Notes under the pieces: model-generated
The model's input: only the letters and a program-made list of their open reading frames with translations
Told to the model about the DNA's origin: nothing
Databases searched by the model: none
DNA from: Apteryx mantelli
Lineage: Eukaryota; Chordata; Aves; Apterygiformes; Apterygidae
NCBI RefSeq assembly: GCF_036417845.1
Contig: NC_089981.1
Location: forward strand, 80,641,268 to 80,705,267
Direction: 5' to 3'
Length of the DNA stretch: 64,000 bases
Shown: one piece after another, positions 13,401 through 25,160 of the stretch
Layout of the letters: each line of letters opens with the position of its first letter
How positions within the stretch are numbered: position 1 is the first letter of the stretch
Made by a program: the position numbers and the translations under genes

Positions 13401-16400
13401 ACTCAGACAACGTCAGCTTGCTCAGAAACATACAGGCATGGCTGGTCCAGAAAAACACACTTTTTTGTGACCTGTCTACAGGATATATAGGCAAAGTTTG
13501 GGCAAGGAAAGAAGTTGACAGTGTAAGACTGAAGAGATTGATTCTGATCTTGTGGGAAGGCAGGTGTCTCCCTGTGTGGAGGACGGCATTGCAGTTAGTG
13601 TGGGTATTGCTGGGGCTCTCTGTTGGGGCCAACTTGTCTGCACAGACCTGACTGGAGGTGTGGAGGCGTCATACTTCTCCCGGCCCGGCCCAAGGGCAGC
13701 TGCTCTCCGGGGAGGAGTATCGAGTCCCTCAGAGCACCACAGCCCTGCCACCCTGTGAGCCTCAGGCCCCGGCAGCAAGTGTTGTGAGCCTCCCTCACAC
13801 TGGCATCTCCAGTACCCTTAGAAGGTGTGCAAAATCCTAATGCTCAGTCCTTCCGTCACTGATGCGTCCAGAGGGGGCTCTTTGCCAGACGTGTGTCTGA
13901 GGAGCCCCCTGCAAGGCTGCTGGTAATTGCTGGCAATTACAGCTAATATTCAGACAACGTTATTGGCAATACTGAGAGCACCAAGAATGCGTCTAGGTTC
14001 TGGCAGGTCTGAACTTGCAGCCCTCAATTCTCCAAGCAGGCTGGGGACTGCTTGCACTCTCGCATCCTAAATGTGCTCACCAGCCTTCACGCTCAGGCCA
14101 GGCAACCCACATGGTCATTTGGATATAAGTACTGCTGGGAGGGAGCAAGAGGAGAAGCCTTGCTCCTCCCCCAGGAGACGGTGCCCAAGCATGTCCACAA
14201 AGCACAGCCATGCTAACGTGCCTCCTGAAGCATCTCCGAGCGGTTATCGCCCTGCTACCCTCTCGAGGCCACGTCTACACTGCAGCCCTACTGGGCTGCT
14301 CCTCTGCTGAACTGCAGCCCGTGCTGACCGTTCAGGGCCAGCTGCTCCTCTCCAGTGAGCCACCAGTCCCCTAGCACCATCAATAAGCTTGCTCAGGTGA
14401 ACAGCTGTTCACCACAGGCAGGAAAACGTTCTCAGACATAGACTGAAGGAGGCTTTTCCACCCCACCTAGCGCAGGACTTCGGCTCCCAGGCGGGGCATG
14501 GCTCTTAGCCAGCCTCAGCTTATTAAGTGAGAGCAGCAAAGGTCCCAGAGGAGACTTAAAAATAGGCCTCTCCAAGCCTTCTGCTTCATGCAAGGCTGCC
14601 AGCGGGCACAGCTCTGCCTGAGACCTGGCATGCACTCTCTCGCGCTGCGGTGCTGTCAGTGCGAGCTCCCTCCGGCCACAAACTGGAGACAAGGAGACCC
14701 CCAGGAGAGCGGGAGGAGGTGTGGGAGAGGAATTGCTGCTTTTCCCTCTCTCTCCTCCTCTCTCTAGCACTTAATGTTAATGAATGAGGAAAGACAGCCT
14801 AGGAGAGCGGAAAGGAGGAATAAAAGGATAGGTCCTTTTTTTCTTTGAGAATACAAGGCCTTGTGTCTGCACAGTGGAGTTATCTGTCAGCTCCCTTGCA
14901 CAATCCTAGGCACTACAGACAGGGAAACTCATTTATCATCTGCTGTGATGTAGAAGGAACAATTTTTCAGTGTCCTTCAAAAATATTTGCAATGATGCTG
15001 TCCAGAGCCATCCTTCTGATATCCTTTCGTTTGACCCCTTTCTCACCCAGTATCTGGCTCTGAACTGTGCCATGCACAGGCAAGGGTCAAAGGTCAGGAA
15101 CCTCCAAATTCAGAGAGGAAAAAAATTGTTTTCTCCACCAAAGAAAGCATAGCAATCCTCCCCACACACACACCAAAAATACATCAGTTTTCCAGAGCGG
15201 TGAAATAAGGAATCTCTCAACGGCAAGCATAAAGCCAGCATGGCATCTTTCTCAGTTCTTAAAGAGTAGGGGTTGCAAGTCTATCACAGATCTCCGATAG
15301 CCAGCCTGCATCATGGCTCAAGCTGCAGAGTCACAATTTTTATCTCCAGCATCACTAGTTCAGTCCTGAATAGAGGCTATTTTAGTCATCCTTGCTTTTG
15401 TTCAATATGCCTTGTTTGACAGGCCTTTATTCTGCTCCATTGACTTTGCCAGGTACAAGCTGAGGACCTATATGCTCAGTTCCCAGAAATGGGTAGGGTC
15501 TGTTCTTGTTTTTTGGAAAATCAAAGAAGTTCCTGTTCCTCTGTCCAAAGCCACAGGCTAACAGTGCATAGAAAGGCTCAGAGAAACAGAGAAGGTTTAA
15601 GAGAGCAAAGTGCAGAAGCAGCTGAAGGGGACAGTCTCACCATCACACAGAAAAAGCCACCTAAGTTCTGCTCCTTGGTCCCCTCTCTGTCACTCAGTTT
15701 CCCTCTGAGGAGAAGGAAAACAAGAGGTTTTAGTGTCCTTTTTTGCTAGCTGCCCCATCACTGCAGGGGAGTGACAGGAGATGTGTTTGGGCACTGCAGA
15801 TCCCTTCTGGCCCCCGTGCCCAACCTCCTTCCCGGGGAACCCGGGTGGTCAGAGTGTGCCTGGGCCTCTCTGGACATGCTGCTGGGACGCAACCCAGCAT
15901 GCACACTGCAACCTGATAGACGAGGACCTCAGTACAGGTATAGCTGGCAAAACACATCTCATTTTATTTACACAACTACTCACTCAGCTCATGTTTGCTC
16001 TCGTGCATATCAGGAGCAACACCACTGTGGTCCAGTGACATAAATCTATGATGACTAATAGATTAACCTTGTATTTCATTATCACACTGCTATGACCTTG
16101 CTGCTGAAGTGTAACCTCAATCCATCATTTCTGGAGAATAAATTCCTTTATCAAGCTTCAGGCCTGGAATCTTTCAGTCCCTGGCCATTGGGGTCAGGAG
16201 ATTACTTTACGCTACCAGGCTTCTGACACAATTTTAAGGACTTATCTACAGCTGTCAGTATATACATATATTTAATATTTTCATAATGTATACTTGCACC
16301 TTCATCTGCATAGCTGTAATATTAATAGCTCTGAAAAAATACCAGCTTTGCTTAAATGGCTGTAAGGATATTTCATAGGAGAAATTCCAGGTCTGCTCAA

Positions 16401-18378
16401 GGCCAATGCATTGCTTATTGGTTTTGCTCACATAATGGCTACATGCAGCCAACAGCTGCACCCCAATCACAAATGCTGGGCCAATATCAAACAACAGATT
16501 TTAAAAGAGACCTACAAAACAGCTAAAACCCCAGCTCTCCCTCCCCCATTTTGAAGCCTCCTAGTTCACTTCTTTGCGCTATTATACATATGAGTCCGTG
16601 TCTAGTCACCTCTTTGTACCCTAGAGGGCAAAAATCAGCCCCAGGAAATAAGCGTTACCAAACAAGCATACCCTGATCCATCATATTAAAACTGTAGCAG
16701 GCCTTACTCAGTGCCCTGGACAGGTTCCAGCCTTCTGCACTAATCCTCTTCTACATGATTAAACCAAACTAAGCCATGTGCCCTAATGACCTAACCCTTG
16801 GAGCAAAAAAAGAAAGCCATCCGGACAGGAGGCTGGGTGCAAAGCTCAGTCATATCCCATCATATTAGATAAGGACAAGAATGAAGAGGACAGGACACGC
16901 TCCATGCCAGATGTTTGCCACTCTTGAAACTGGCATTGGTTGTTGCTCAGTCACAGGAGCTTCTGCTTCACTTGCTTTGAGCTTCTCTAGAGGGAGGGTA
17001 CACTGGGTTCATACACATTGTACTTGTATGGACGGTGCAAATGGGTTGCAAAAGGTCTCTTAACATGAGCTCACTCTCTTCTTTGTCTTTTTTTCTGCAC
17101 TTTTATCAGATTCCTTTTGTATAACCCTGATGGGGTCAGTCCCATGGCTCATACTCATTTCAATTTTGTTCTCAAACTGTTTTGAAAAAAGAATGTTACA
17201 GCTTGTTAACCAGTCATGGGATGCAAACAAACATGGCAAGCATTTGCCTGTTTAATGAGCAAATCCTCATTCCATTTTGGATAATTGGCTAATCTTCTAT
17301 AGCCCTAAACAATTTCTGGTGTTGTTTGAGTTTTATTCTTTTCTTTTAACAAACCCCTGAGTCAAAGGATGTACCAGTTACAGCCCAAAGGGATGTGTGG
17401 TTTCAATTGCATTTCCACTTCTTAAAATTCCAAAATCTTATACAACCAAAAGAAATTTAAGTGGACTCATTTCTGTGATAACTGGGCATCAATGAGTTCA
17501 GTTGAATTCTATAGAGCTGTATTTTGGCCTAATTTATCCAAGAATTCATTGCTGAACAAAACAAAGACAAGACCGGTATTGTTTTTAACCTGGAGAAACA
17601 GTTCTGTCCACAGTGTTCAGATGGCTAGCCCTGCTAAGCTCAATTCTGCTGTGGTTAAATTTATTGTAGCAAAGCAGAGTACAAGAGCTGGTGAGTTTAC
17701 AGTTAGATGAGGCATATCTTTGTATATGTTTCGTCATACTGAACTGATGTTCTTGGGGATTTTTTTAAATCTTTCCATGCATATTTTTACATTTGGGCAT
17801 AAAGTGATCAATCCATTTCATAAAAATTATTGTTGGTTCAGGCATCTGTGTATGTTCCTCAAAAAGACAAGACTGGGAAGAATGCCTTACAGGTCTGACT
17901 TCATGTCCAGTCAGAAAGCTCACAGAGCAGGCAAGGTCTTATTCTTTTTGGCAGGAAAAAAAGTGAGCTGGCTTCCTAAAACAAGGGCACTCTCAAAGTT
18001 AAATAAATCCTCTGTTCAACTTTATTCTCCCCAGAACAAGCACTGAGACCAAGCTTGTGTCTCATGCTGTAACAGTCTAATGTATCTGCCACTATTTAAT
18101 TCTGAGTATGTTGGCATTTATGGGTGATACCAGACTATTCTGCCCATCTGGGACTAAAGAAAATATTATCTCTAGTTTGTGGTCACTGATCTTGTTCGAG
18201 TCATGGTACCAGGGGGATGGAATAGCAATAAATGGGAAGGATATGAGAAATGATTGAAGGGGAGGATAAAAGATGTTTTTACAATCACAAATGATATGAA
18301 GAAGATGGGTGAGAAACAACTGGGCATTGTTTGTCATACCTGAGAACTGAAGAGTACCCAGTGAAAAGAGCAGGTAGC
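10493..18378. other. Intergenic, no gene seen
   Basis: GC-richer patches lie at about 11700-11900 and 13550-14750. The 94-codon ORF 11709-11993 and the 112-codon minus ORF 14770-14432 sit in these patches without further support. A small hairpin (GTAATTGC, 2-base loop, GCAATTAC) is at 13923-13940, and a short CT-rich run is near 14745-14766. Confidence 0.6.
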
Positions 18379-18400
18379 TTGTTTATTTTAAAATAAACAA
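18379..18400. promoter_or_regulatory. Perfect 22-bp palindrome with paired forkhead-like cores
   Basis: The stretch equals its own reverse complement with no spacer. It begins TTGTTTATTTT and ends AAAATAAACAA, so each arm carries a TGTTTA/TAAACA forkhead-type core. Whether it is bound in vivo is unknown; the palindrome itself is certain. Confidence 0.4.
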
Positions 18401-21400
18401 CGGGAAGTACTGGCTCACACAATGCATAATTGAATCATGACTCATTGACGCAGGATGTTGTGGGGGCCAAAAATGTACTCAGGTTTAGACAAATCCAGGG
18501 AAAAGAAGCCCATGGAGAGCTATTAAATCAGACAGTTCAGATGTTACCTACAGTTTACAGTTCCTAAACCACTTGTTGCTGGGAATTATGCTGGGTTGGC
18601 ATAAGCAGGGAATGGGCAGCTTGCTTTGTTTCCTACCTCTTTTCTGAGGAATCCACCTCTTGTCAGTGTCAGAGAGAAGACAGTGTGTTAGATGGACTTT
18701 CAGTCTGACCTAGTAAGCACTTATGTTTTGCAACACAAGCTTATTTGCGAAACTGGTACCAAATTGTGGTTATATCATCCATATGGTCATGTTGTGCCCC
18801 ATAGGGCATGTCTATGGGGAAGAGGGCTTTGAGGGGATATACTGTTTGCATGGGATGTGTGCATATCTCTGGTACTGAGTAAATCAATGGTCAATTATAC
18901 ATCTGAATGTGGGTCTGCCATTTTTCATTTGATTTGCTTCCAGACTCTGTGATAGGCTGTTGTGAGCAAAATCACAACTTGTGAGTGCTGCTCTTTTCGT
19001 ATGTTTAGGGTTTTATAGTGAAGAGGAAGGGCATAGGGTCCTCAGCCAAGGACCAGGGTCCAGTTAGTTTTGCTGCGTGGGGTTCTTGTCAGAGGTGAGT
19101 GTAAGAAAGAAAATGCAAAAGGCTATTTTGGCACTTAAATGAAGCATTTATAACAGTCTGTCTAAATACAGGGTCAGCTTCTCACTGTTGGAGAGCCATG
19201 GTTTGAAACCCCAGTAGTAGATGGCGTGAACTGTTCTCATGCCTTCGTCCATCCCTCACTGGGTAGGAAGCAGCTTGGACGTGACCCTGAAGGTTTCTGC
19301 TCTCCAGCCTGTAACAATTCATGTGGGTTATTCACACCATGGGTAGTCCTTGCTGCATCTCCTACCAGCAAGCCCATCCTCCCTTTCCACTGACCTCAGA
19401 AATGTCTGAACACTGGGCAGAGCCCTCACCAAACCCTCATGAAAGTTTTGGATAGGCTGGTTTTCCTCTGGCATCTCTGTTTGCTGGCTATGCCTCTAAA
19501 ACACAGAAGAGTTAAAATGATTAGACCTCAAATCAGTAAGGAAGTTCTTGTTCCCATCCACTACTCAGCCTCTCAGGAAGATCACTTTAAATTTCATCTT
19601 TCCATCTATTTAATCTACCTAATTAAATCCACAAGCCCCTGTAAAGCTTTTACATCTGAAGATGGCTCTGCCTGCATGGGAGGAATGGAGACATTTGTAG
19701 CTGGGCTTGAGAAACGGTAAGAATAACAAAACTGCTGTTTTTATCCTCCTAATGCCACTTCATCCAAGTGGGTCCAAGTGCCCGTTGCAAAGTGTGAGTG
19801 CATAACACCAGGGGATGGTAGCAGGGTAAGTGTGGGGAAAAGACTATTATATCCACAGATAGAACAAGTGTGTAACATTGCACAAACCACACAAGCTCAC
19901 ATCCCTGCAGAGCACACGGGCCCTCAGCTGTGAGAAGTATCCCCTTTCTGAACTTCAAGTAGAGAATGAGCTGCAGAGACCCAAATGTCAAGGAATGTGT
20001 AATAAAATTATAAATCCCAGGGCCAAGCTTGGTAAGACGAGCAAATACCACAGAAAGGTGTCTCTCTTCTGTCTCAGAAATATATCATTGCTCTTATACT
20101 GGAGAGCAGTACTACAACATTTTCTCCTCTCTCTTTGCTTTGGCTCATGAGATTGAGACTGGCTGAGCCATCCAGTTCTAAAAACATGACAAATGCATGT
20201 TTTTTTCCTGTAGTTCACTCTCACTTGGCCTTATGCGTAGAAAGAGGATATGCCCGTGTAGGATCTGGCTTGATTCTGCTATTGATTCTCTGAAAATTTT
20301 ATAGGAATCAGAGCTGGTTGTGTTCCCCCTTCCCCATGTGAAAGCAGCTGTACAAATTAGCTATCAGCTGGTAAATGTTTGGCAGCCTGGATGGTGCCAA
20401 TATCAATCAAGTTAACAGTTCTGGTTTTTGCTCCTTCTGCTAGATTAATGAAAAATTTAACTGTTCAGCTCATAAAGAAAACCACCAGAAGTCATCGTCT
20501 CACTACTTAGATTGCTCTTTGCCCAAGGAGACCTTGGTAACACTTTGTTTGCAAGTGCTGTGTTGTGGAATTACAGCCTATCTCCCTGTGCTATTTGAGA
20601 GGATGATTTGTTATGTAGTGTTTTGGTGAGATGTGACAAATTTCACGAAATCAAACGGGCTTGATGTGAGGACTCTGGTTGACACTGGGTAGCATTTGGT
20701 CCATACTGAATCCCCCAGGTTTAAACTAAGGGACCTTTTTGCTTCTTGTTCAGTTTCCCTGCGTTGAACCATACGGAATTAACTGTCCTTGGTGAGGGAG
20801 GGATGAGGTGCAAAAACGCCACTAGTTTTGTACTTTTCCTATCCTGCCAGAGCTAACCTCTGAAAGGGTTCAAGGCTCTTGAAGTTAGCAGTCCCCCTCT
20901 CCAGGCATTACAGAGTGCTGCCTTGAGTCCCATCCATTAAGCCCTGCTTAAAGAAAAAACATTAAAGAAAAGCCCTGTGTTAACAACAAATAGAAGTACT
21001 ATATTTTCTTCAGCAATTCATATCTGAAAAAAGAATCCCACTCTCCCTTAGTCATGAACTGAAGAGCCTTTAAAAGCCCTGGCAGAACTGACTGGGCTTG
21101 TCCTGCCCAAATGCTCCTGTTGCCATACGAGCGTCACACACAGCACCTGACTGCCTGACACCACAGCAAGGACACTGTGACTATCAGCCAGCTCAGGGAT
21201 GAAGGCCATCAACATGGACAGGATGAAGGAGAACTGATTTGGGAGAAACTAACATCCCTTTTAGTTTTTTGCCCTTCCCTAGACAAAAAAATTCTTCTTA
21301 TGTACCAGTTTTACAAGCTTCCTTTTTATGCTGTTCCAACTAGCAAGTCCACAAAAAGCCCCTAGCAAAATATGTACATTCACAGTTCCCAGCAGTTTTG

Positions 21401-22978
21401 TTTGAAGAGCTTTTGTGAAAAATGCAATTCCTTATTCCGCAACCAGAAAGAGGTTTGAGTTAAACATAGCTGCCTTAAGCCATTTGGGAAACACATATGT
21501 GCTTTACCATCTTGTTGAGTTGATGGCCGTACTGCTTGAAATGACAGGAGGGGGAGTCGTGAACTGCTCCCATCTCCCTCTTAAGACTTGCTAACTCCAG
21601 AGCCTGCTCACTTCAACACATTGAGCACATAAAAACCACAGACAACAATTTCAGCGACTGGAATGTCAGACACTAGGATGTGAGAACTATGCAAAACCTC
21701 AAAAGACGCCCTCTCTAGCCACCTTTCATTGCATCCAACTGTCTTGTGACAGCTTTTGGGTCCTAGAATGCCTATTTTTGAAACATTAGTCTCTGTGTGT
21801 TCTGTATGTTGCTACTGTATAAAACTCATATGGTTCTGATCCTGGAGCAATACAAGTCCTAGGACATCTTTCTTCATACAGTGACAGCAACTGTTTTGTT
21901 CTTGGAACTGCATTGTGTGATGTGCATGATATTTCATCCCATGAAGTCTTTATACTTGTTTCCTTAATCTGAAATAAGAGCACTTTAGACTGCATCTATG
22001 TGGCTGTCCTTTCTTAATGGAAAAAAGCACATTTTTTATATAACTGTTTTCTCCAGGTTCACAGAAAGTATAATTTGTTCTGCTCTGTCATGCAAAATTT
22101 CACCAGCCTGAACTGATTGCTTATCCAATTACATAATTGTTTCAACTACAGAATGCTAAATCAAGAGTTTCCAGAGTTTTGGGGGTTTTTTTGCTATGTT
22201 TAAGTAGGTTTGAAGCACTAGAATTTAACTCAGCTTTAAAAAAAAAAACCTTATACTTTGGAAGATGTTAACTTTGGCTCCTAAAAGGGATTAGCTGTAA
22301 TACTAAACACATGCTATCATAACTCAGGAAAACAGAGACACTTACACAGATTCTTTTTTTCAGTGATTTTGGACATCGTCTCCCTGTGTAACTTTATACA
22401 TAAATAGAATTCTTTCTCTCTCACCCCACCCATGTATTTTTAATATTGTCTCTGGAAAAGGCTCCCTTAAACGCTTTAAGGAAGCTTCTTCTTTTCCAAA
22501 GATTTTTTCCTGCCTCCCTTCTTAAGCTAAGAACTTGGGTGGCCTCTTTTCTGATAAAGGGCGTCAGTCCTGTGAGCTTTGGGGTTTCAGCTCTTTCCCT
22601 GAGCATCTGTCCTGGCTTATATCTGCACACGTGGTGAATGAAACAGGTGCTCTAGAAAGAGTCTAGCAGAAAGCATTATGCCAGCAATGTTCCCGTAGCA
22701 ATAATTGCAATGCGCAGAAGTTTAGAACTACCTTGGCAGCAACAGTCATGAGTACTTTTGATCCAAAGATAGGCGCATTTTAAAAATTGCTGTTTCAAAA
22801 ATGTTTTGAAGTCCTGAGAGCCCTGACACAGTCCCAGTGGCCTCAATACAATTGCTTCTTATTGTAGTAAGGCACGATTTGGACAGCAGGTCACAGTTCC
22901 TCTCAGTTGCATCCGTCTAGCCTTGACTCAAATAGGTCTGAGAAGAAATAGGATTTAGCAGGTAGGATATATAGGGGT
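18401..22978. other. Intergenic, no recognised feature
   Basis: Unique-looking AT-moderate DNA. ORFs are at most about 100 codons and have no support. Confidence 0.6.
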
Positions 22979-23365
22979 CTGGGGCACATGATGATATTGA
23001 AGGAATTGGGTTTGTTCAGCCTTAAATAATTATTTCATTTTCAACTACCTTATGGGAGGCTATTGGAGGGTGCAGCCAGACTCTTCTTGGAGATGCACAG
23101 CAATAGCACAAGAAGTAATGGACACAAGTAGGAGCATGAGAAATTTTGGTAAGATATTAGGAAAAAAAATTCACCAGGAGGGCAGGCAAACACTGGCACA
23201 GGTTTACCAGAGGAATATTCATCCTGTGCAATATGCAGAACTCAGCTGGATGAGGCCCCAAGCAACCTGCGTAGCTGGCTCTGCCTTGAGTGGGGAGCTG
23301 GATAAGACAAAGTCTAGAGGTCTTTTGCAATCTGAATTATTCAATGTTTCTATGATTGCTCCTGT
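22979..23365 (+). mobile_element. CR1 LINE 3' fragment
   Basis: It opens GGAATTGGGTTTGTTCAGCC, continues through the typical run (TGGACACAAG, GGTAAGATATTAGGAAAAAA, CACTGGCACAGGTTTACCAG) and ends AGAGGTCTTTTGCAATCTGA followed by TTCTATGATT, the hallmark CR1 terminus. It is diverged by point changes and small gaps. The 130-codon ORF across it (23052-23444) lies in CR1 3' UTR-type sequence and is not a gene. CR1 marks the host as a sauropsid. Confidence 0.8.
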
Positions 23366-24547
23366 ACTGTTCCTTTTCATTCTTTCTTCTGTGTTGACAG
23401 CTTTTTGTGGCTGTGCCTGGTCCTTTTCTCTGAAACCTGCATGAGAAACAAGTTGGCTGGGCCAAATTTGAAGAACTACTGAAAAAGCATCTCAGGATCC
23501 AGGAAAAGTGATTGTTCTTTCACCCTCACAAGTGCCTTATTTATAAATCATGGTTTGCTTCTTTCATTGGCCTTCCAGTCTCTACGACCTTCTGTTTTGA
23601 TACTAGAGTGGCACAAAAAATTTGAGTGATGGGCATTACATAGGTTGGTAACAGAAAAGGAGATAGTGTCAAGCGCTAGTAGAAGCAGTCTGGAACAGTT
23701 TCATTAATTATGCCTTCATACGGAGACTTAATTTCTATGGCAGTATAGTTCTTTTCGATAACTCTAGCACACTGCCAGATATGAAGATAAGGATCTGGAA
23801 CAATCCTTCATATTTCTTGACTTAATAAAACCAAGGGTCAAATCCAGCAGAACATCACGAGCACTGCAATGCAGACCTGAGGAGGAACACTTGTCTCACA
23901 TAATTTGGTGTGAAGAAGAGAACAAACACAGACTGCCAGTGTTGCATCTAGCTAAGGTATGCCAGATCTTTTCTGACAAGAAACTACACAAGATTCAATC
24001 ATCTTTCCCCCTTCACCAGTATGAAATAGCCAAATGTTCCTATTCCCTTTTCTACACAGACATTTCCACTGAAGACAGAATTATACAGAAGCATGAATTA
24101 GCCCCATGTTTGCCAAGAACTTCGATACCCTTGAAAGACAAATCTGTAGAGGTTTTCGCCATTCTTGATTAACATTATTATTGGTTCTTGTAAAAATACC
24201 TTCTGCTTGAAATACTGTAATGTCACTCTTTAAGTGCTACAGTATTGCAACATGTACTTGCAGTACAAGCCAGAATATGGCCTGTGTTTGTCACTCTGAG
24301 TGCACTGTATGCTCTGTATGCACACATACAGACACCTGCATATGCAGAAAAAGTGGTGCATGTGGTTTAGCCACCTGTCCTTCCTACACTGACTTCAGGG
24401 GAACAAAAATATAGTATTTAATAACTTCAGCTGGTTTTATCCGGCTTTAACATCTCAATAACCAACAGAGGAACTGATAGGCCAAACAGACAAAATCAAC
24501 AGTAGTGTGTTTGCTCAATCTGATGACTAATAACACTTCTTAATGCT

Positions 24548-24623
24548 CATATGGTGCTTTATGAGTAAATAATAACATGCTTAATCATATAGTGCTTTAT
24601 GAGTTAACAATAAAATGCTTAAT
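24548..24623 (+). repeat. Tandem duplication, 2 copies of 38 bp
   Basis: Copies at 24548-24585 and 24586-24623 start CATATGGTGCTTTATGAGTA and CATATAGTGCTTTATGAGTT and both end ATGCTTAAT. They differ at only four positions, so the duplication is fairly recent. Confidence 0.9.
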
Positions 24624-25084
24624 TAAGGTTGCACAACACTATTTGGCTGTAGACCTGTAGTTTGGCTGCAACTCTCAGTGTTCCTGCAGCACTATCTCTG
24701 AAGTTGATGGCAGTGTCTTGTAATCACATAGCAATGTGCTTCCACAGCTCACAGAGAAATCCATCATCAATGCTGACTTTTTATATAGGGAGTAGACTCT
24801 CAATGGGCAATCCAGGATCACCAGCTTGCTGAATGGAGAGCCGAAAGAACTGTTATTTAAATCTCACCCATGTGCAGTGATTAGGGTCCTTCCTAGAGCT
24901 GTAAAGTTGGGCCCCCATCCACTTGCAATCCATAATCTACAGTCCATCAAGAGAGGAACCTCACCAGTTTTTTCATAGAAGTGAAATCTACTCTTTTCCT
25001 TCAAAACATGGGAGACTGCAGCATACTGTGGAAGGTACTGCTATACACAAAGTCCATGAGGGGCATTCAGAGCACTTACTTAAG

Positions 25085-25160
25085 ACACGAGGCACCCAGT
25101 GTCAGTCTCAGTCTAGTGGTTGGAGCAATCACCCAGACTTTCAGCCTCTGTTCCTGGGAC
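25085..25160 (+). repeat. Possible tRNA-derived SINE relic
   Basis: CTCAGTCTAGTGGTTGGAGC followed by AATCACCCAGACTTTCAGCC resembles the tRNA-like head of reptile SINEs (CTCAGTGGTTGGAGCACTCACC). The A-box region TAGTGGTTGGAG is the clearest part. Confidence 0.35.

Noticed and set aside
23052..23444. 130-codon + ORF
   Set aside because: Lies in the CR1 3' fragment, in sequence that corresponds to the untranslated tail of the element.
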